A DNA stretch of 23,852 nucleotides, taken from IMG/VR virus record IMGVR_UViG_3300017992_000085, positions 1-23,852 of that record; one strand, 5' to 3'. This document shows positions 1 through 7,061 of this stretch, one piece after another. Position numbers and translations under genes: made by a program. Positions within the stretch are counted from its first letter, which is position 1. Each line of letters opens with the position of its first letter. A model generated the notes under the pieces. It was not told where the DNA came from. It saw nothing but the letters and a program-made list of their open reading frames with translations, and searched no databases. This DNA comes from a virus.

Positions 1-1
1 G

Positions 2-187
2 GCCACATCGATGCTTGCGGGTCCTCCTGGACGGGGACCGGGGTCGCGAAGCGACGGTATGGTTCGGGCGGTTTTTCTACGCGCGGAGAAAAATCTGGCG
101 TGGGGGGCGGTTCCTGGGGCGCGACACGGCTACACGGCTGGCCCGTGGCGCGAGTTCTGGGCCGCGGCTGGGGCTGGGTTCGGGTGA
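2..187 (+). CDS. Possible 3' end of an upstream gene (doubtful)
   Basis: One frame runs open from the left edge of the window to a TGA at 185-187, with an internal ATG at 11. The translation ends in a stretch rich in Trp, Ala and Gly and matches nothing I recognise. Third-base G+C is not clearly raised, so this may simply be non-coding sequence before the methyltransferase gene. A short perfect inverted repeat (GTCGC, GAA loop, GCGAC; 43-55) lies inside it. I see no convincing promoter in 1-205. Confidence 0.2.
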   Translation, partial: ATSMLAGPPGRGPGSRSDGMVRAVFLRAEKNLAWGAVPGARHGYTAGPWREFWAAAGAGFG

Positions 188-205
188 AACTGACTGGGGG
201 CCACC

Positions 206-1453
206 GTGGGCGTTAAGCGGCACAAGCTGGCGACAATGCCGCTCGCGGACCTCGTGCCCGCGGACTACAACCCGCGGCGGATTTCGGACGAAGCAATGGC
301 GGGGCTGGGGGCCAGCCTGGATCGGTTCGGCCTCGTGCAGCCCATCGTCTGGAACCAGCGGACGGGGCGCGTGGTCGGCGGGCATCAGCGCATCAAGGCG
401 CTGGCCGACCGGGGCGCCACCGAGGCCGATGTCGTGGTCGTGGACCTGCCGGACGCGGAGGAGAAGGCGCTCAACGTCGCCCTCAACTCGCCGGCCATTT
501 CGGGCGAGTTCACCGAGGATCTGAACGCGCTGCTGGACGAAATCAGCGGCGAGTTGCCCGACGTCTACGACGCGCTGCTGCTGGATGAGCTGCGGATTGA
601 CACGGGCGGGAACGGCCAGGTCGAAGAGGATGAGGCGCCCGAGCTGCGGCCGGCAGCGCTGTCGCGGCCCGGCGACCTGTGGCACCTGGGCGAGCACCGG
701 GTGTTGTGCGGTGATTGCACGGACGCCGAGGCGGTCACACGCCTGATGGACGGCGCCAAGGCAAAACTCGTCGCGACCGACCCGCCGTATGGGGTGAATT
801 ACAGCAAGACGAAAGACGGCATTCCCAGATCGGGGTTCGCCAAGCACAACGAGCAATGGGGCGACCTGAAAAACGACGGGCACGAGGGGCCGGCCTTACA
901 GGACTTCCTCGAGCGGGCGTTCACGGCGGCGCTGCCGCACCTCGACTGCGCGGCGTGGTATCTCTGGCATGCGCATCTGACACAAGGGTTCTTTGCGGCG
1001 GCGGCGGCGGCAAACGTCGTGCTACACCGCCAGATAATTTGGCGTAAACCGGGGTTCGTTCTGACCCGCTCGGGAATGTACCACTGGTCGCACGAGCCGT
1101 GTTTCTACGGCTGGGTGAAGGGGCATCAGCCGCAATGGCTCGGCAACAAGTCGCAGACGTCGGTCTGGGAGTGCGGGCGCGACGAGGACAGCGGGCAGCA
1201 CCCGACGCAGAAACCCATCGAACTGTTCGCCATCCCGATCCGCAACCACCTCAAGCAAGGCGAGGTCTGCTATGAGCCGTTCGCCGGCAGCGGGTCGCAG
1301 TTCATCGCCGCGGAACAGCTCGGGCGGAAGTGTTACGGAATCGAGATTGAGCCACGCTATGTGGATGTCATCTGCCGGCGCTGGCACAAGTTGACCGGGC
1401 GCGTACCCCACAGGGACGACGGCACGCCCTTCCCCGTGGCATCTGAGAGTTGA
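206..1453 (+). CDS. ParB-domain / DNA methyltransferase fusion (DNA modification)
   Basis: This 415-residue protein joins two modules. Residues about 11-80 form a ParB/sulfiredoxin-like N-terminal domain, with YNPRRIS near 21-27, a GLVQPIVWN strand and the motif GRVVGGHQRIKAL (54-66). Residues about 155-395 form an S-adenosylmethionine-dependent DNA methyltransferase. The catalytic motif DPPYG is at 192-196, HPTQKP at 332-337 and the cofactor motif FAGSG at 359-363. The catalytic motif precedes the cofactor motif, which is the beta-class order of N6-adenine and N4-cytosine enzymes. The GTG start at 206 follows a G-rich stretch at 196-200. The gene lies 18 bases before the small terminase. Such fusions are common beside phage terminases, and protection from host restriction is the likely role (inference). 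The target sequence cannot be read from the gene. Confidence 0.9.
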   Translation: MGVKRHKLATMPLADLVPADYNPRRISDEAMAGLGASLDRFGLVQPIVWNQRTGRVVGGHQRIKALADRGATEADVVVVDLPDAEEKALNVALNSPAISGEFTEDLNALLDEISGELPDVYDALLLDELRIDTGGNGQVEEDEAPELRPAALSRPGDLWHLGEHRVLCGDCTDAEAVTRLMDGAKAKLVATDPPYGVNYSKTKDGIPRSGFAKHNEQWGDLKNDGHEGPALQDFLERAFTAALPHLDCAAWYLWHAHLTQGFFAAAAAANVVLHRQIIWRKPGFVLTRSGMYHWSHEPCFYGWVKGHQPQWLGNKSQTSVWECGRDEDSGQHPTQKPIELFAIPIRNHLKQGEVCYEPFAGSGSQFIAAEQLGRKCYGIEIEPRYVDVICRRWHKLTGRVPHRDDGTPFPVASES

Positions 1454-1471
1454 GATGTGTGACCCCCCAAC

Positions 1472-2257
1472 GTGACGCGCAAACGTGAGACCGACGAAAC
1501 GACCAGTGTGTCCGAGCGGTTGGACCGCGAACTGGCGCAGGCCGCATTGCAGAAGCGGCAGCGCAAGGAGAAGCCAACCGCGCGCGAGGCCGCGGCCCTG
1601 CGGCGCGTGGAGGCCGAGCGCGAGGAACGCCAGCGCTGGGAACACTACCGCCGCATCCCGCGCAAACACTGGAAGGAAATGGCCGGCGACAAGTACGGCC
1701 GGCAACTCAAGGCGCAGGCCGCGCGGAGCGGGATACCCTTCGACGGCGCGACGGTCAGCCTGCCCGACGTCGTGTTCGCGCTCCACCAACTGCTGGCCGG
1801 TGAGCAATACGACGAGCCGCACGCGGTCTACGCCACCAGCAAGCCCGAACTGGCGTGGATCTTCGGCGTGTCGCCCAAGACCGTGGACGGCTGGCTCGCC
1901 AGCGGCGGGCCGGCGAAGACCGAGCACGGCTACAACCTGCGCGACTGGCTGGCGTGGCGCAACCCGCACACGACGTCGCAGGCCGACCAGCAACTGGCCG
2001 AGTGGCGGACGCGCCGGCTCGCGGCCGAAGCGCGCCGCGCCGAAGTGTTGGCCAAACAGGCGGCGGCGGAAGTGGTGGACCGCGCGGAGCACGAGCAGGA
2101 ACTGGCGCGGGTGGCGCAGATATTCGTGGCCTGCCTGGAACGGCTGGCCACCGAACTGCCCGTCAAGCTGGAAGGCGTGCGGGCCGACGGGCGCCGGGCC
2201 GTCATCGCCCAACACCTGCACGAGGTACGTGAGCAATTAACGCGCTACCCGAAATAG
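1472..2257 (+). CDS. terS: Terminase small subunit, Nu1-like DNA-recognition protein
   Basis: This 261-residue, strongly charged protein starts at a GTG. Residues 1-60 are a basic and acidic helical segment. Residues about 60-110 form a compact region around the IPRKHWKEM motif. Residues about 120-165 look like a winged helix-turn-helix: SKPELAWIFGVSPKTVDGWL, then the DWLAWR segment. This resembles the DNA-binding domain of lambda Nu1 and related small terminases. The C-terminal 80 residues are a long helix, probably used for oligomerisation. The gene sits directly before the large terminase, which is the expected place. Small terminases recognise the packaging site and load the motor. The stop codon lies inside the probable true start region of the large terminase, which suggests translational coupling. 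Confidence 0.82.
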   Translation: MTRKRETDETTSVSERLDRELAQAALQKRQRKEKPTAREAAALRRVEAEREERQRWEHYRRIPRKHWKEMAGDKYGRQLKAQAARSGIPFDGATVSLPDVVFALHQLLAGEQYDEPHAVYATSKPELAWIFGVSPKTVDGWLASGGPAKTEHGYNLRDWLAWRNPHTTSQADQQLAEWRTRRLAAEARRAEVLAKQAAAEVVDRAEHEQELARVAQIFVACLERLATELPVKLEGVRADGRRAVIAQHLHEVREQLTRYPK

Positions 2258-2304
2258 TCCGGCAGATCGTCGCCCCGCGTGACGAACTCGACCTGCCCGA
2301 ATGG

Positions 2305-4239
2305 GTGGCGCGGCATCGCTACGTCACGCACGGTCCGTACGTCGGGGCCGCGGGCGTGCCGGTGCGGTGGGACCACGCCATCGACCCGCTGGCCGTCACG
2401 CCGCTACGGGCCGCGGACGATCCGCGCTGGACGCGTGTGGCCCTGATGGGCAGCCCCCAACGCGCGGGCAAAACGGAACTCGGCACCAACTTCATCCTCG
2501 CCGCGCTCGAGCAGGCCGGGACCAACGTGTTCTATTTCGCCGCGTCCGCCGTGCTCGCGCAAGACGTGTGGCAAAAGAAAATCGCGCCCGCCCTGCTGGC
2601 CAGCGCGAAAACCGAACCGCTGCTGCCGCTGGACCGCGAGGCCGCGGGTACCAAAGAGCGGCGCGACTTTACGAACAAGACCAGCCTGTTCGTACGCGGC
2701 TCGGAATCACGCGGGGCGCTGGCGTCGGCGACGGCGCCGCGGATCGTGGCCGATGACGTGCAGGCCATGCGCGTGTTCCCCGAGGGCGACCACCCGGTCG
2801 ATGTGGCGCAGGAACGCGCCGACGCCTACCCGGCCGATCAGCGACGCTACCTGCTGCTCGGACAGCCGGGCACGGTGGACGACTACCTGGCGCGCACGCT
2901 GTTCGCCTCCGCGTTCTACGTGCCGTTCGTCCCGTGCCCCAAGTGCGGGACATATCAACTGCTCGAGTGGGGTCGGCTGCAATTCGACAGCACCAACCCG
3001 CGTAAGGCCCGCACGGGCGCGTGGCTCAAGTGCGCGCACGCGGATTGCCACCACAAGATTCGCCGGCGGTCGGTGCCGGGGATGCTCCGCGATCACCTGT
3101 GGGTGTCCACCCCGCCGGGCAAGAACTGGATTACGGAACCGACCGAGGGCGGAACGTGGATCGACCCGGCGCAGCACGCGGTGTACCCGGACACGCGGCG
3201 CGACACGACCGTGGCGGGGTTCTGGCGCAGCGCGCTCTACTGGCGGTTCGCGGATTGGGGGGCGCTCGCGGCCGAGTACCTCGAGGGGCGCGGCAATCCC
3301 GAGAAAGTCATCAACTTCCAGAAGCGGATTCGGGCCGTGCCGTGGAAAGAGCCCGAGGTCGATGAGGACAAACTGACGGAGGCCGAGTTGACACAGCATG
3401 CCGCGAAGTATCCGGCCGGGCACATACCCGACGCGGCCGACGTCGTGACCGTCGGCGTCGATGTGCAATCGGGCTACGTCTATTACATCGTGCGGGCGTG
3501 GCGCAAAAGCGACGGCGAGACGTGGCTCATCGACCTGGGCACGTGCGGCAAACCGCTCAAGGGCCTGGCCGACGAGTCGAAGCGGGACCGCGGCAAGCGG
3601 CGCGCGGTCGCGATCGCCGAAGGGCTTGAAGAGGTCGCCGAACTCGCCGCGGCGGGCTGGCCAGTCATCGACGCGGCCGGGGAGATCATCGGCCAGCGCA
3701 GCGCGACGATTTGCGTGGTGGACCGCGGGTACGAGAAAGACGTGGTCGGTGGCTGGTGGCAGACGCGCGGGCGGCAGCAGAACTGGCGCATGGTGCTCGG
3801 GCAAAAGGCGGGGATCCGGCTCGCGCTCTGGCCGGCCAAGCCGCGCCTGGACGACCGGCAGCGCCCATATCGCCCGCTCGACGTGAGTCAGGCGAAAACC
3901 GTACTGCGCCGCCTGCTACGCATTCCGCGCGGGCAGAGTGGTTACTGGCACTTCCCGGCCGCGGGCGTGCACACGAACACGGTGCGGGCCTACCACCGGC
4001 ACCTGACCAGCGAGGAGTGGCGCACGGACTTCAAGACGCCGCGCTGGGAAAAAATCGCTGGCGTGCGGGCGAATCACTTTCTGGACTGCGAAGTGTACGG
4101 CCTGTGCGCGGCGCGCGGGCTGGGCGTGGCGCTGGCGGGTTTCGCGCGGCCCCCGGAACAGACGCGGACGCGCGGGTACGCCCGGCGCGCCGCCGGCGGA
4201 CAGCGCCGGTCGGGCGGGAGTTGGAGGATTGGACGATGA
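2305..4239 (+). CDS. terL: Terminase large subunit, GpA family (packaging ATPase and nuclease)
   Basis: This is the DNA-packaging motor and nuclease. In the 644 residues counted from the GTG at 2305, an ATPase half has a Walker A-like SPQRAGKT (50-57) and a Walker B-like IVADD (147-151). A zinc-binding insertion follows (C211, C214, C243, C248). The nuclease half has Asp in VGVDVQ (386), Asp in VVDRGYE (473) and Asp in FLDCEVY (594), which is the usual GpA pattern. The GTG is probably not the real start. The same frame stays open upstream to 2233 and encodes LPEW just before residue 1, in register with the EWA..YYL segment of lambda gpA. No ATG, GTG or TTG exists in that extension. An ATT at 2236 preceded by GAGG (2222-2225) is the best candidate. 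The C-terminal 30 residues are a low-complexity Arg/Gly tail. Confidence 0.95.
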   Translation: MARHRYVTHGPYVGAAGVPVRWDHAIDPLAVTPLRAADDPRWTRVALMGSPQRAGKTELGTNFILAALEQAGTNVFYFAASAVLAQDVWQKKIAPALLASAKTEPLLPLDREAAGTKERRDFTNKTSLFVRGSESRGALASATAPRIVADDVQAMRVFPEGDHPVDVAQERADAYPADQRRYLLLGQPGTVDDYLARTLFASAFYVPFVPCPKCGTYQLLEWGRLQFDSTNPRKARTGAWLKCAHADCHHKIRRRSVPGMLRDHLWVSTPPGKNWITEPTEGGTWIDPAQHAVYPDTRRDTTVAGFWRSALYWRFADWGALAAEYLEGRGNPEKVINFQKRIRAVPWKEPEVDEDKLTEAELTQHAAKYPAGHIPDAADVVTVGVDVQSGYVYYIVRAWRKSDGETWLIDLGTCGKPLKGLADESKRDRGKRRAVAIAEGLEEVAELAAAGWPVIDAAGEIIGQRSATICVVDRGYEKDVVGGWWQTRGRQQNWRMVLGQKAGIRLALWPAKPRLDDRQRPYRPLDVSQAKTVLRRLLRIPRGQSGYWHFPAAGVHTNTVRAYHRHLTSEEWRTDFKTPRWEKIAGVRANHFLDCEVYGLCAARGLGVALAGFARPPEQTRTRGYARRAAGGQRRSGGSWRIGR

Positions 4240-4382
4240 GCAGAGCGCCACGCAGCGACGAAGCCACGGAGCCACGCGCGGGCCGGCCAGCGCTCGTGGA
4301 GCGGCCGTACATCGACGGTCAGCCGCGGCTGTCAATGACTGCGCAGGAACAAACAGATTTGAGATTTCAGGCTGACGACTGA
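4236..4382 (+). CDS. Doubtful 48-residue ORF overlapping the terminase stop
   Basis: The ATG overlaps the terminase stop as ATGA, and a GGAGG lies about 9 bases upstream (4223-4227), so the translation signals are good. The product is hydrophilic, with no recognisable domain. Its first 15 codons and its last 12 codons fall in sequence that looks like common intergenic repeat text, and the last part lies inside the repeat at 4354-4393. It may therefore be a chance frame at the terminase end rather than a real gene. Confidence 0.35.
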   Translation: MSRAPRSDEATEPRAGRPALVERPYIDGQPRLSMTAQEQTDLRFQADD

Positions 4383-4393
4383 GAACTGAGAAC
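4354..4393. repeat. Spacer with tandem ACTGAGA repeat, interspersed-repeat-like
   Basis: This A/T-richer stretch contains ACTGAGA repeated in tandem (4378-4391), after CAGATTTGAGATTTCAGG. It stands out from its G+C-rich neighbours. From memory, similar text recurs in the intergenic regions of many bacterial genomes; I could not check this. It separates the terminase from the zinc-ribbon gene. Confidence 0.4.
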
Positions 4394-4399
4394 CCCCCC

Positions 4400-4762
4400 A
4401 TGCCCAAACGCAAACACACGACGAAACCGAAACCGAACAAACCCGTGGAGCCGGTGACGCAGGACCCCCCGCTCGAGACGCAGGAGCCGCAGTACGAATA
4501 CCGCGGGGGTAACGTGCTCTGGCCGCAGGGCCGCAGCTTGCCGCAGCGCTACTTGAAGCTGGCCCGGCACGCGGCCGTCCTGCCGTGTCCGCGGTGCCGG
4601 CATATGTGGTTCCGGCGCGGGGGCTGCCGGGCCGTGCGCGTCCGGCACGCGAACGACACGATTGCGTACCTGGAATGCCGGGCGTGCGGCCACGCATACA
4701 AGCTGCCCGTGACGCTGCTGGGGGCGGACGGTACGCCGGGCGCCGACGCCGACGCCACCTGA
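4400..4762 (+). CDS. Small zinc-ribbon protein of unknown function
   Basis: This is a 120-residue protein. Residues 1-35 are a Lys/Pro/Thr-rich, probably disordered tail. Residues about 60-103 carry two CxxC knuckles (C63, C66 and C93, C96), as in a four-Cys zinc ribbon, with a further Cys at 76. The C-terminus is acidic. The start ATG follows a run of C with no visible Shine-Dalgarno sequence. It sits between the terminase and the portal, where phages often carry small packaging or head-completion accessory genes. It could bind nucleic acid or a terminase partner (inference). I recognise no family beyond the zinc ribbon. Confidence 0.7.
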   Translation: MPKRKHTTKPKPNKPVEPVTQDPPLETQEPQYEYRGGNVLWPQGRSLPQRYLKLARHAAVLPCPRCRHMWFRRGGCRAVRVRHANDTIAYLECRACGHAYKLPVTLLGADGTPGADADAT

Positions 4763-4788
4763 AACGCGGCCTCTGACCGCGCCCCCCT

Positions 4789-4807
4789 CTTTTCTGAGTC
4801 AGAAAAG
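4789..4807. repeat. Perfect A/T-rich palindrome in the spacer 4763-4849
   Basis: CTTTTCTGA and TCAGAAAAG are perfect reverse complements around one central G. As RNA it could fold into a 7-bp stem with a 5-base loop. The symmetry and the low G+C in a G+C-rich context also suit a protein-binding operator. The rest of the 87-base spacer shows no gene and no convincing promoter. Confidence 0.6.
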
Positions 4808-4849
4808 TCGCGCGCCCGGTTGGCGCCGTGACGTGTTACATAACGCGGC

Positions 4850-5134
4850 ATGGCGACCACGCAGATCACCGTTGCGGCCTTTCAGGATGCGTGTGCCGAG
4901 TGCGCGGACGCGCTGGCCGACGGGGATATCGCGACCGCCACCACGAAATACGCCGTGGCCGAGGCCATCAACTCCGGCCTCGACGTCGAAGGCAGCGCGG
5001 GGGAATTCCGCAACCGACGGCGCGAAGCACTGACCGGACTGAAAAACGCCATCGACGCGCTCGAGGCAGCGCTGGCACAGACCACGGACAGCGGGCGACG
5101 ACTCATCACCACGCGGACGAGGCACACGGTATGA
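4850..5134 (+). CDS. Small helical protein in the head-tail joining (gpW) position
   Basis: This is a 94-residue, mostly helical protein. Residues about 9-45 form an Ala-rich helix pair (FQDACAECADAL, then TTKYAVAEAIN). A basic turn (FRNRRREAL) and an amphipathic helix (LKNAIDALEAALAQ, about 64-77) follow. It occupies the position of lambda gpW, the small head-tail joining protein between the terminase and the portal. The spacing of the final helix is reminiscent of gpW, but I cannot claim homology. The ATG at 4850 is the only start in this frame after a TAA at 4841, and no Shine-Dalgarno sequence is seen. The gene overlaps the portal start by 4 bases (ATGA). Confidence 0.65.
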   Translation: MATTQITVAAFQDACAECADALADGDIATATTKYAVAEAINSGLDVEGSAGEFRNRRREALTGLKNAIDALEAALAQTTDSGRRLITTRTRHTV

Positions 5135-5655
5135 AGTCCGCGAGCGATACGATCACGCGGTTCGTGGACTGGGGCGTGGGGCTGCTGTCCCCGGCCCGCG
5201 CCGTCCGCCGGCAACACTTCCGCCGCATGGCCCGCGACCCGGACTACCGCGCTTCCGTGCTGGCCCTGCTGCGAGCGCGCGGCTACCGCGCGGCCAAAAA
5301 GGGTAACAGCACGCCGTGGCGCGGGGGGGCCGGGGACGCGGACACCGAGATTTCGGGCGACCTGCCCGAACTGCGGAACCGGGCGCGCGAAGCGGAGCGG
5401 GACGACCCGATCGGCAGCGGCCTGCACCGCACGTTCAAAACGAACGTCATCGGCACCGGCCTGCGCCCGCAGGCGCGCACCGGCGATACCGACAAGAACC
5501 GGCGCATCGAGGCGTTCTGGAAAGCGCGCCAAAACGAACTGTTCCCGGCCGAGGACATTTCGTTCCACGAGGCGCAGAAACTCCCTACCTCTCGGTCATC
5601 CGCGACGGCGACGTGTTTATCAAGCACGCGGCCCGTGGGCCGGACGAGCCGCTGA
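5131..5655 (+). CDS. Portal protein, N-terminal part (before frameshift)
   Basis: The ATG at 5131 overlaps the stop of the preceding gene. The frame encodes the N-terminal region of a lambda-family portal: a helical start, then ELRNRAREAERDDPIGSGL and NVIGTGLRP. These match the RARxxxRNNP and NVIGTGI block of lambda gpB relatives. The portal sense holds to about 5583 (FHEAQKL). Beyond that the frame gives a meaningless Ser/Thr-rich tail of 24 codons to a stop at 5655, while the portal sequence continues in another frame from 5586. The portal is the dodecameric ring at the capsid vertex through which DNA is packaged and ejected. Confidence 0.85.
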   Translation: MKSASDTITRFVDWGVGLLSPARAVRRQHFRRMARDPDYRASVLALLRARGYRAAKKGNSTPWRGGAGDADTEISGDLPELRNRAREAERDDPIGSGLHRTFKTNVIGTGLRPQARTGDTDKNRRIEAFWKARQNELFPAEDISFHEAQKLPTSRSSATATCLSSTRPVGRTSR

Positions 5656-6962
5656 CGTTCGAACTCGTCGAAGCCGACCGCGTGGCCACGCCGCTGAGTT
5701 ACCAGCCGGCCGAGGGCCACGAACTCCGCGACGGCGTGGAACGCACGGCGCTGGGCGTGCCCGTGGCCTACCACGTGCGCAAGCACCATCCCGGCTCCAA
5801 CACCGTGACGAGCATCGGTAAGTCCGACGAATACGCGCGCATCCCGAAAGAACTGTGTAAACACCTGCGCCGTATCGGCCGCAGTGGGCAGACGCGCGGC
5901 GTACCGCTGTGTCACGCGGTCCTGCAGGAACTGCGCGACCTGGACCTGCTCATGCTCGCGGCGCTGAAGCGCACGCAGATCGCCGCCTGTCTGGCCGCGT
6001 TCATCACGAGCAAGGGCGGCGTCGATGATCTGCTGCCGACGACGGCGGATAAGTACGGCTACCAACTCGACCAGGACATCGAACCGGGCATGCTGTTCAA
6101 GCTCGACCCGGAAGAGTCAATCCAGACGCTGATTCCGAACTTCCCGACCCCCGAACTCGTGCCGTTCATCGTCGCGATCGCGCGGCGGATCGGCGCGGCG
6201 GTCGGCGTGAGCTGGCAGGTCGTGTTGCGCGACTTCGGCGACTCCACGTATTCGTCGGCGCGCACGGACTTGCTTGAAACGCGGCAGACGTACACCGATG
6301 AACGGTCCTGGTTCGCCGAGGACCCGTTGGGCTGGCTCTGGCACGAGGTCATGGCGGACGGCCTGCTGCGCGGCGACCAGCGCCTGTGGGGTGTGACGCC
6401 GGCGGACATCGGCCTGGTGGCCTGGATTGGCAACGGGTGGAAGTGGGTGGACCCGCTCAAAGAGGCCAAGGCGGTCGAGACGGCGCTCAAGGCCGGACTC
6501 ACGACGCTGCAATACGAACTCGCGCAACTCGGCCTCGATTGGGAGGAGGTCATTGCGCAGCGCCAGCGCGAAAGAGTGGCCCTCGAAGCGGCCGGATTGC
6601 TGGACAACGCGGCGACGGCCAAACCGATGGAGGATATCGCGCGGGCCGTGCGGAGCGGGGTGCCGATCGGCGTGGCCGAAGCGCGCGGCGCGCTGGGACT
6701 GCCGGTCGAGACGCCGGACGGTCCGCGGCTGCGCTTCAACGATCAGGACGTACTCCAGTACCACGTCGAGGCGGGCGTGTTGACCATCAACGAGATCCGG
6801 GCCGTGCTGGGACTGCCGCGTGCGGCGTGGGGCGACGTGCCGGTCCGCAAGACGGGCCTCAGCCCGGTGAGCGGGGAAGAGCACGCGGGCAGCGAAATTG
6901 AGACCGAGGACGAAGCGCGCACACTGGTCGGCGCGGGAGGCAATGGGCATGGGCACTTGTAA
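5586..6962 (+). CDS. Portal protein, main C-terminal part (after frameshift)
   Basis: From the TAC at 5586 the frame reads YLSVIRDGDVFI, the expected continuation of the upstream portal fragment, and stays open for 458 codons. Features typical of lambda-family portals include ELRDLDLLMLAALKR, a WQVVLRDF segment, DLLETRQTYTDERSWF and the C-terminal DWEEVIAQRQRE helix. The joined product would be about 610 residues, somewhat longer than lambda gpB (533). No start codon with a good ribosome site lies at the beginning of this part, so it is unlikely to be an independent gene. An unbroken gene would need one extra base at 5584-5586. The stop is 99 bases before the protease. Confidence 0.88.
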   Translation, partial: YLSVIRDGDVFIKHAARGPDEPLTFELVEADRVATPLSYQPAEGHELRDGVERTALGVPVAYHVRKHHPGSNTVTSIGKSDEYARIPKELCKHLRRIGRSGQTRGVPLCHAVLQELRDLDLLMLAALKRTQIAACLAAFITSKGGVDDLLPTTADKYGYQLDQDIEPGMLFKLDPEESIQTLIPNFPTPELVPFIVAIARRIGAAVGVSWQVVLRDFGDSTYSSARTDLLETRQTYTDERSWFAEDPLGWLWHEVMADGLLRGDQRLWGVTPADIGLVAWIGNGWKWVDPLKEAKAVETALKAGLTTLQYELAQLGLDWEEVIAQRQRERVALEAAGLLDNAATAKPMEDIARAVRSGVPIGVAEARGALGLPVETPDGPRLRFNDQDVLQYHVEAGVLTINEIRAVLGLPRAAWGDVPVRKTGLSPVSGEEHAGSEIETEDEARTLVGAGGNGHGHL

Positions 6963-6966
6963 GAGC

Positions 6967-7040
6967 ACCGCCAAAACGCGAAGAGCGCCAGCAGCGCAAC
7001 TATGTCTTGGTGCCCTGGGTGTTCTGGACGTCTGGGCGGT
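6967..7040. repeat. Degenerate inverted repeat filling the portal-protease spacer
   Basis: The left arm ACCGCCAAAACGCGAAGAG (from 6967) and the right arm ending TCTGGGCGGT (to 7040) are imperfect reverse complements: about 16 of 26 positions agree over the outer arms. The outermost six bases (ACCGCC and GGCGGT) match perfectly. It lies in one of the few real gaps of the operon (6963-7061). The arms resemble interspersed palindromic text I recall from bacterial intergenic regions (unverified). Confidence 0.4.
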
Positions 7041-7061
7041 TGAACGAGCGAGGTCTACGCG

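Noticed and set aside
4820-4842. Promoter TTGGCG / TACATA before the 4850 gene
   Set aside because: The spacer is only about 11 bases.
5131-6962. Programmed frameshifting in the portal gene
   Set aside because: No slippery heptamer in the correct phase at 5575-5590; portals are not known to need it. A one-base indel is simpler.
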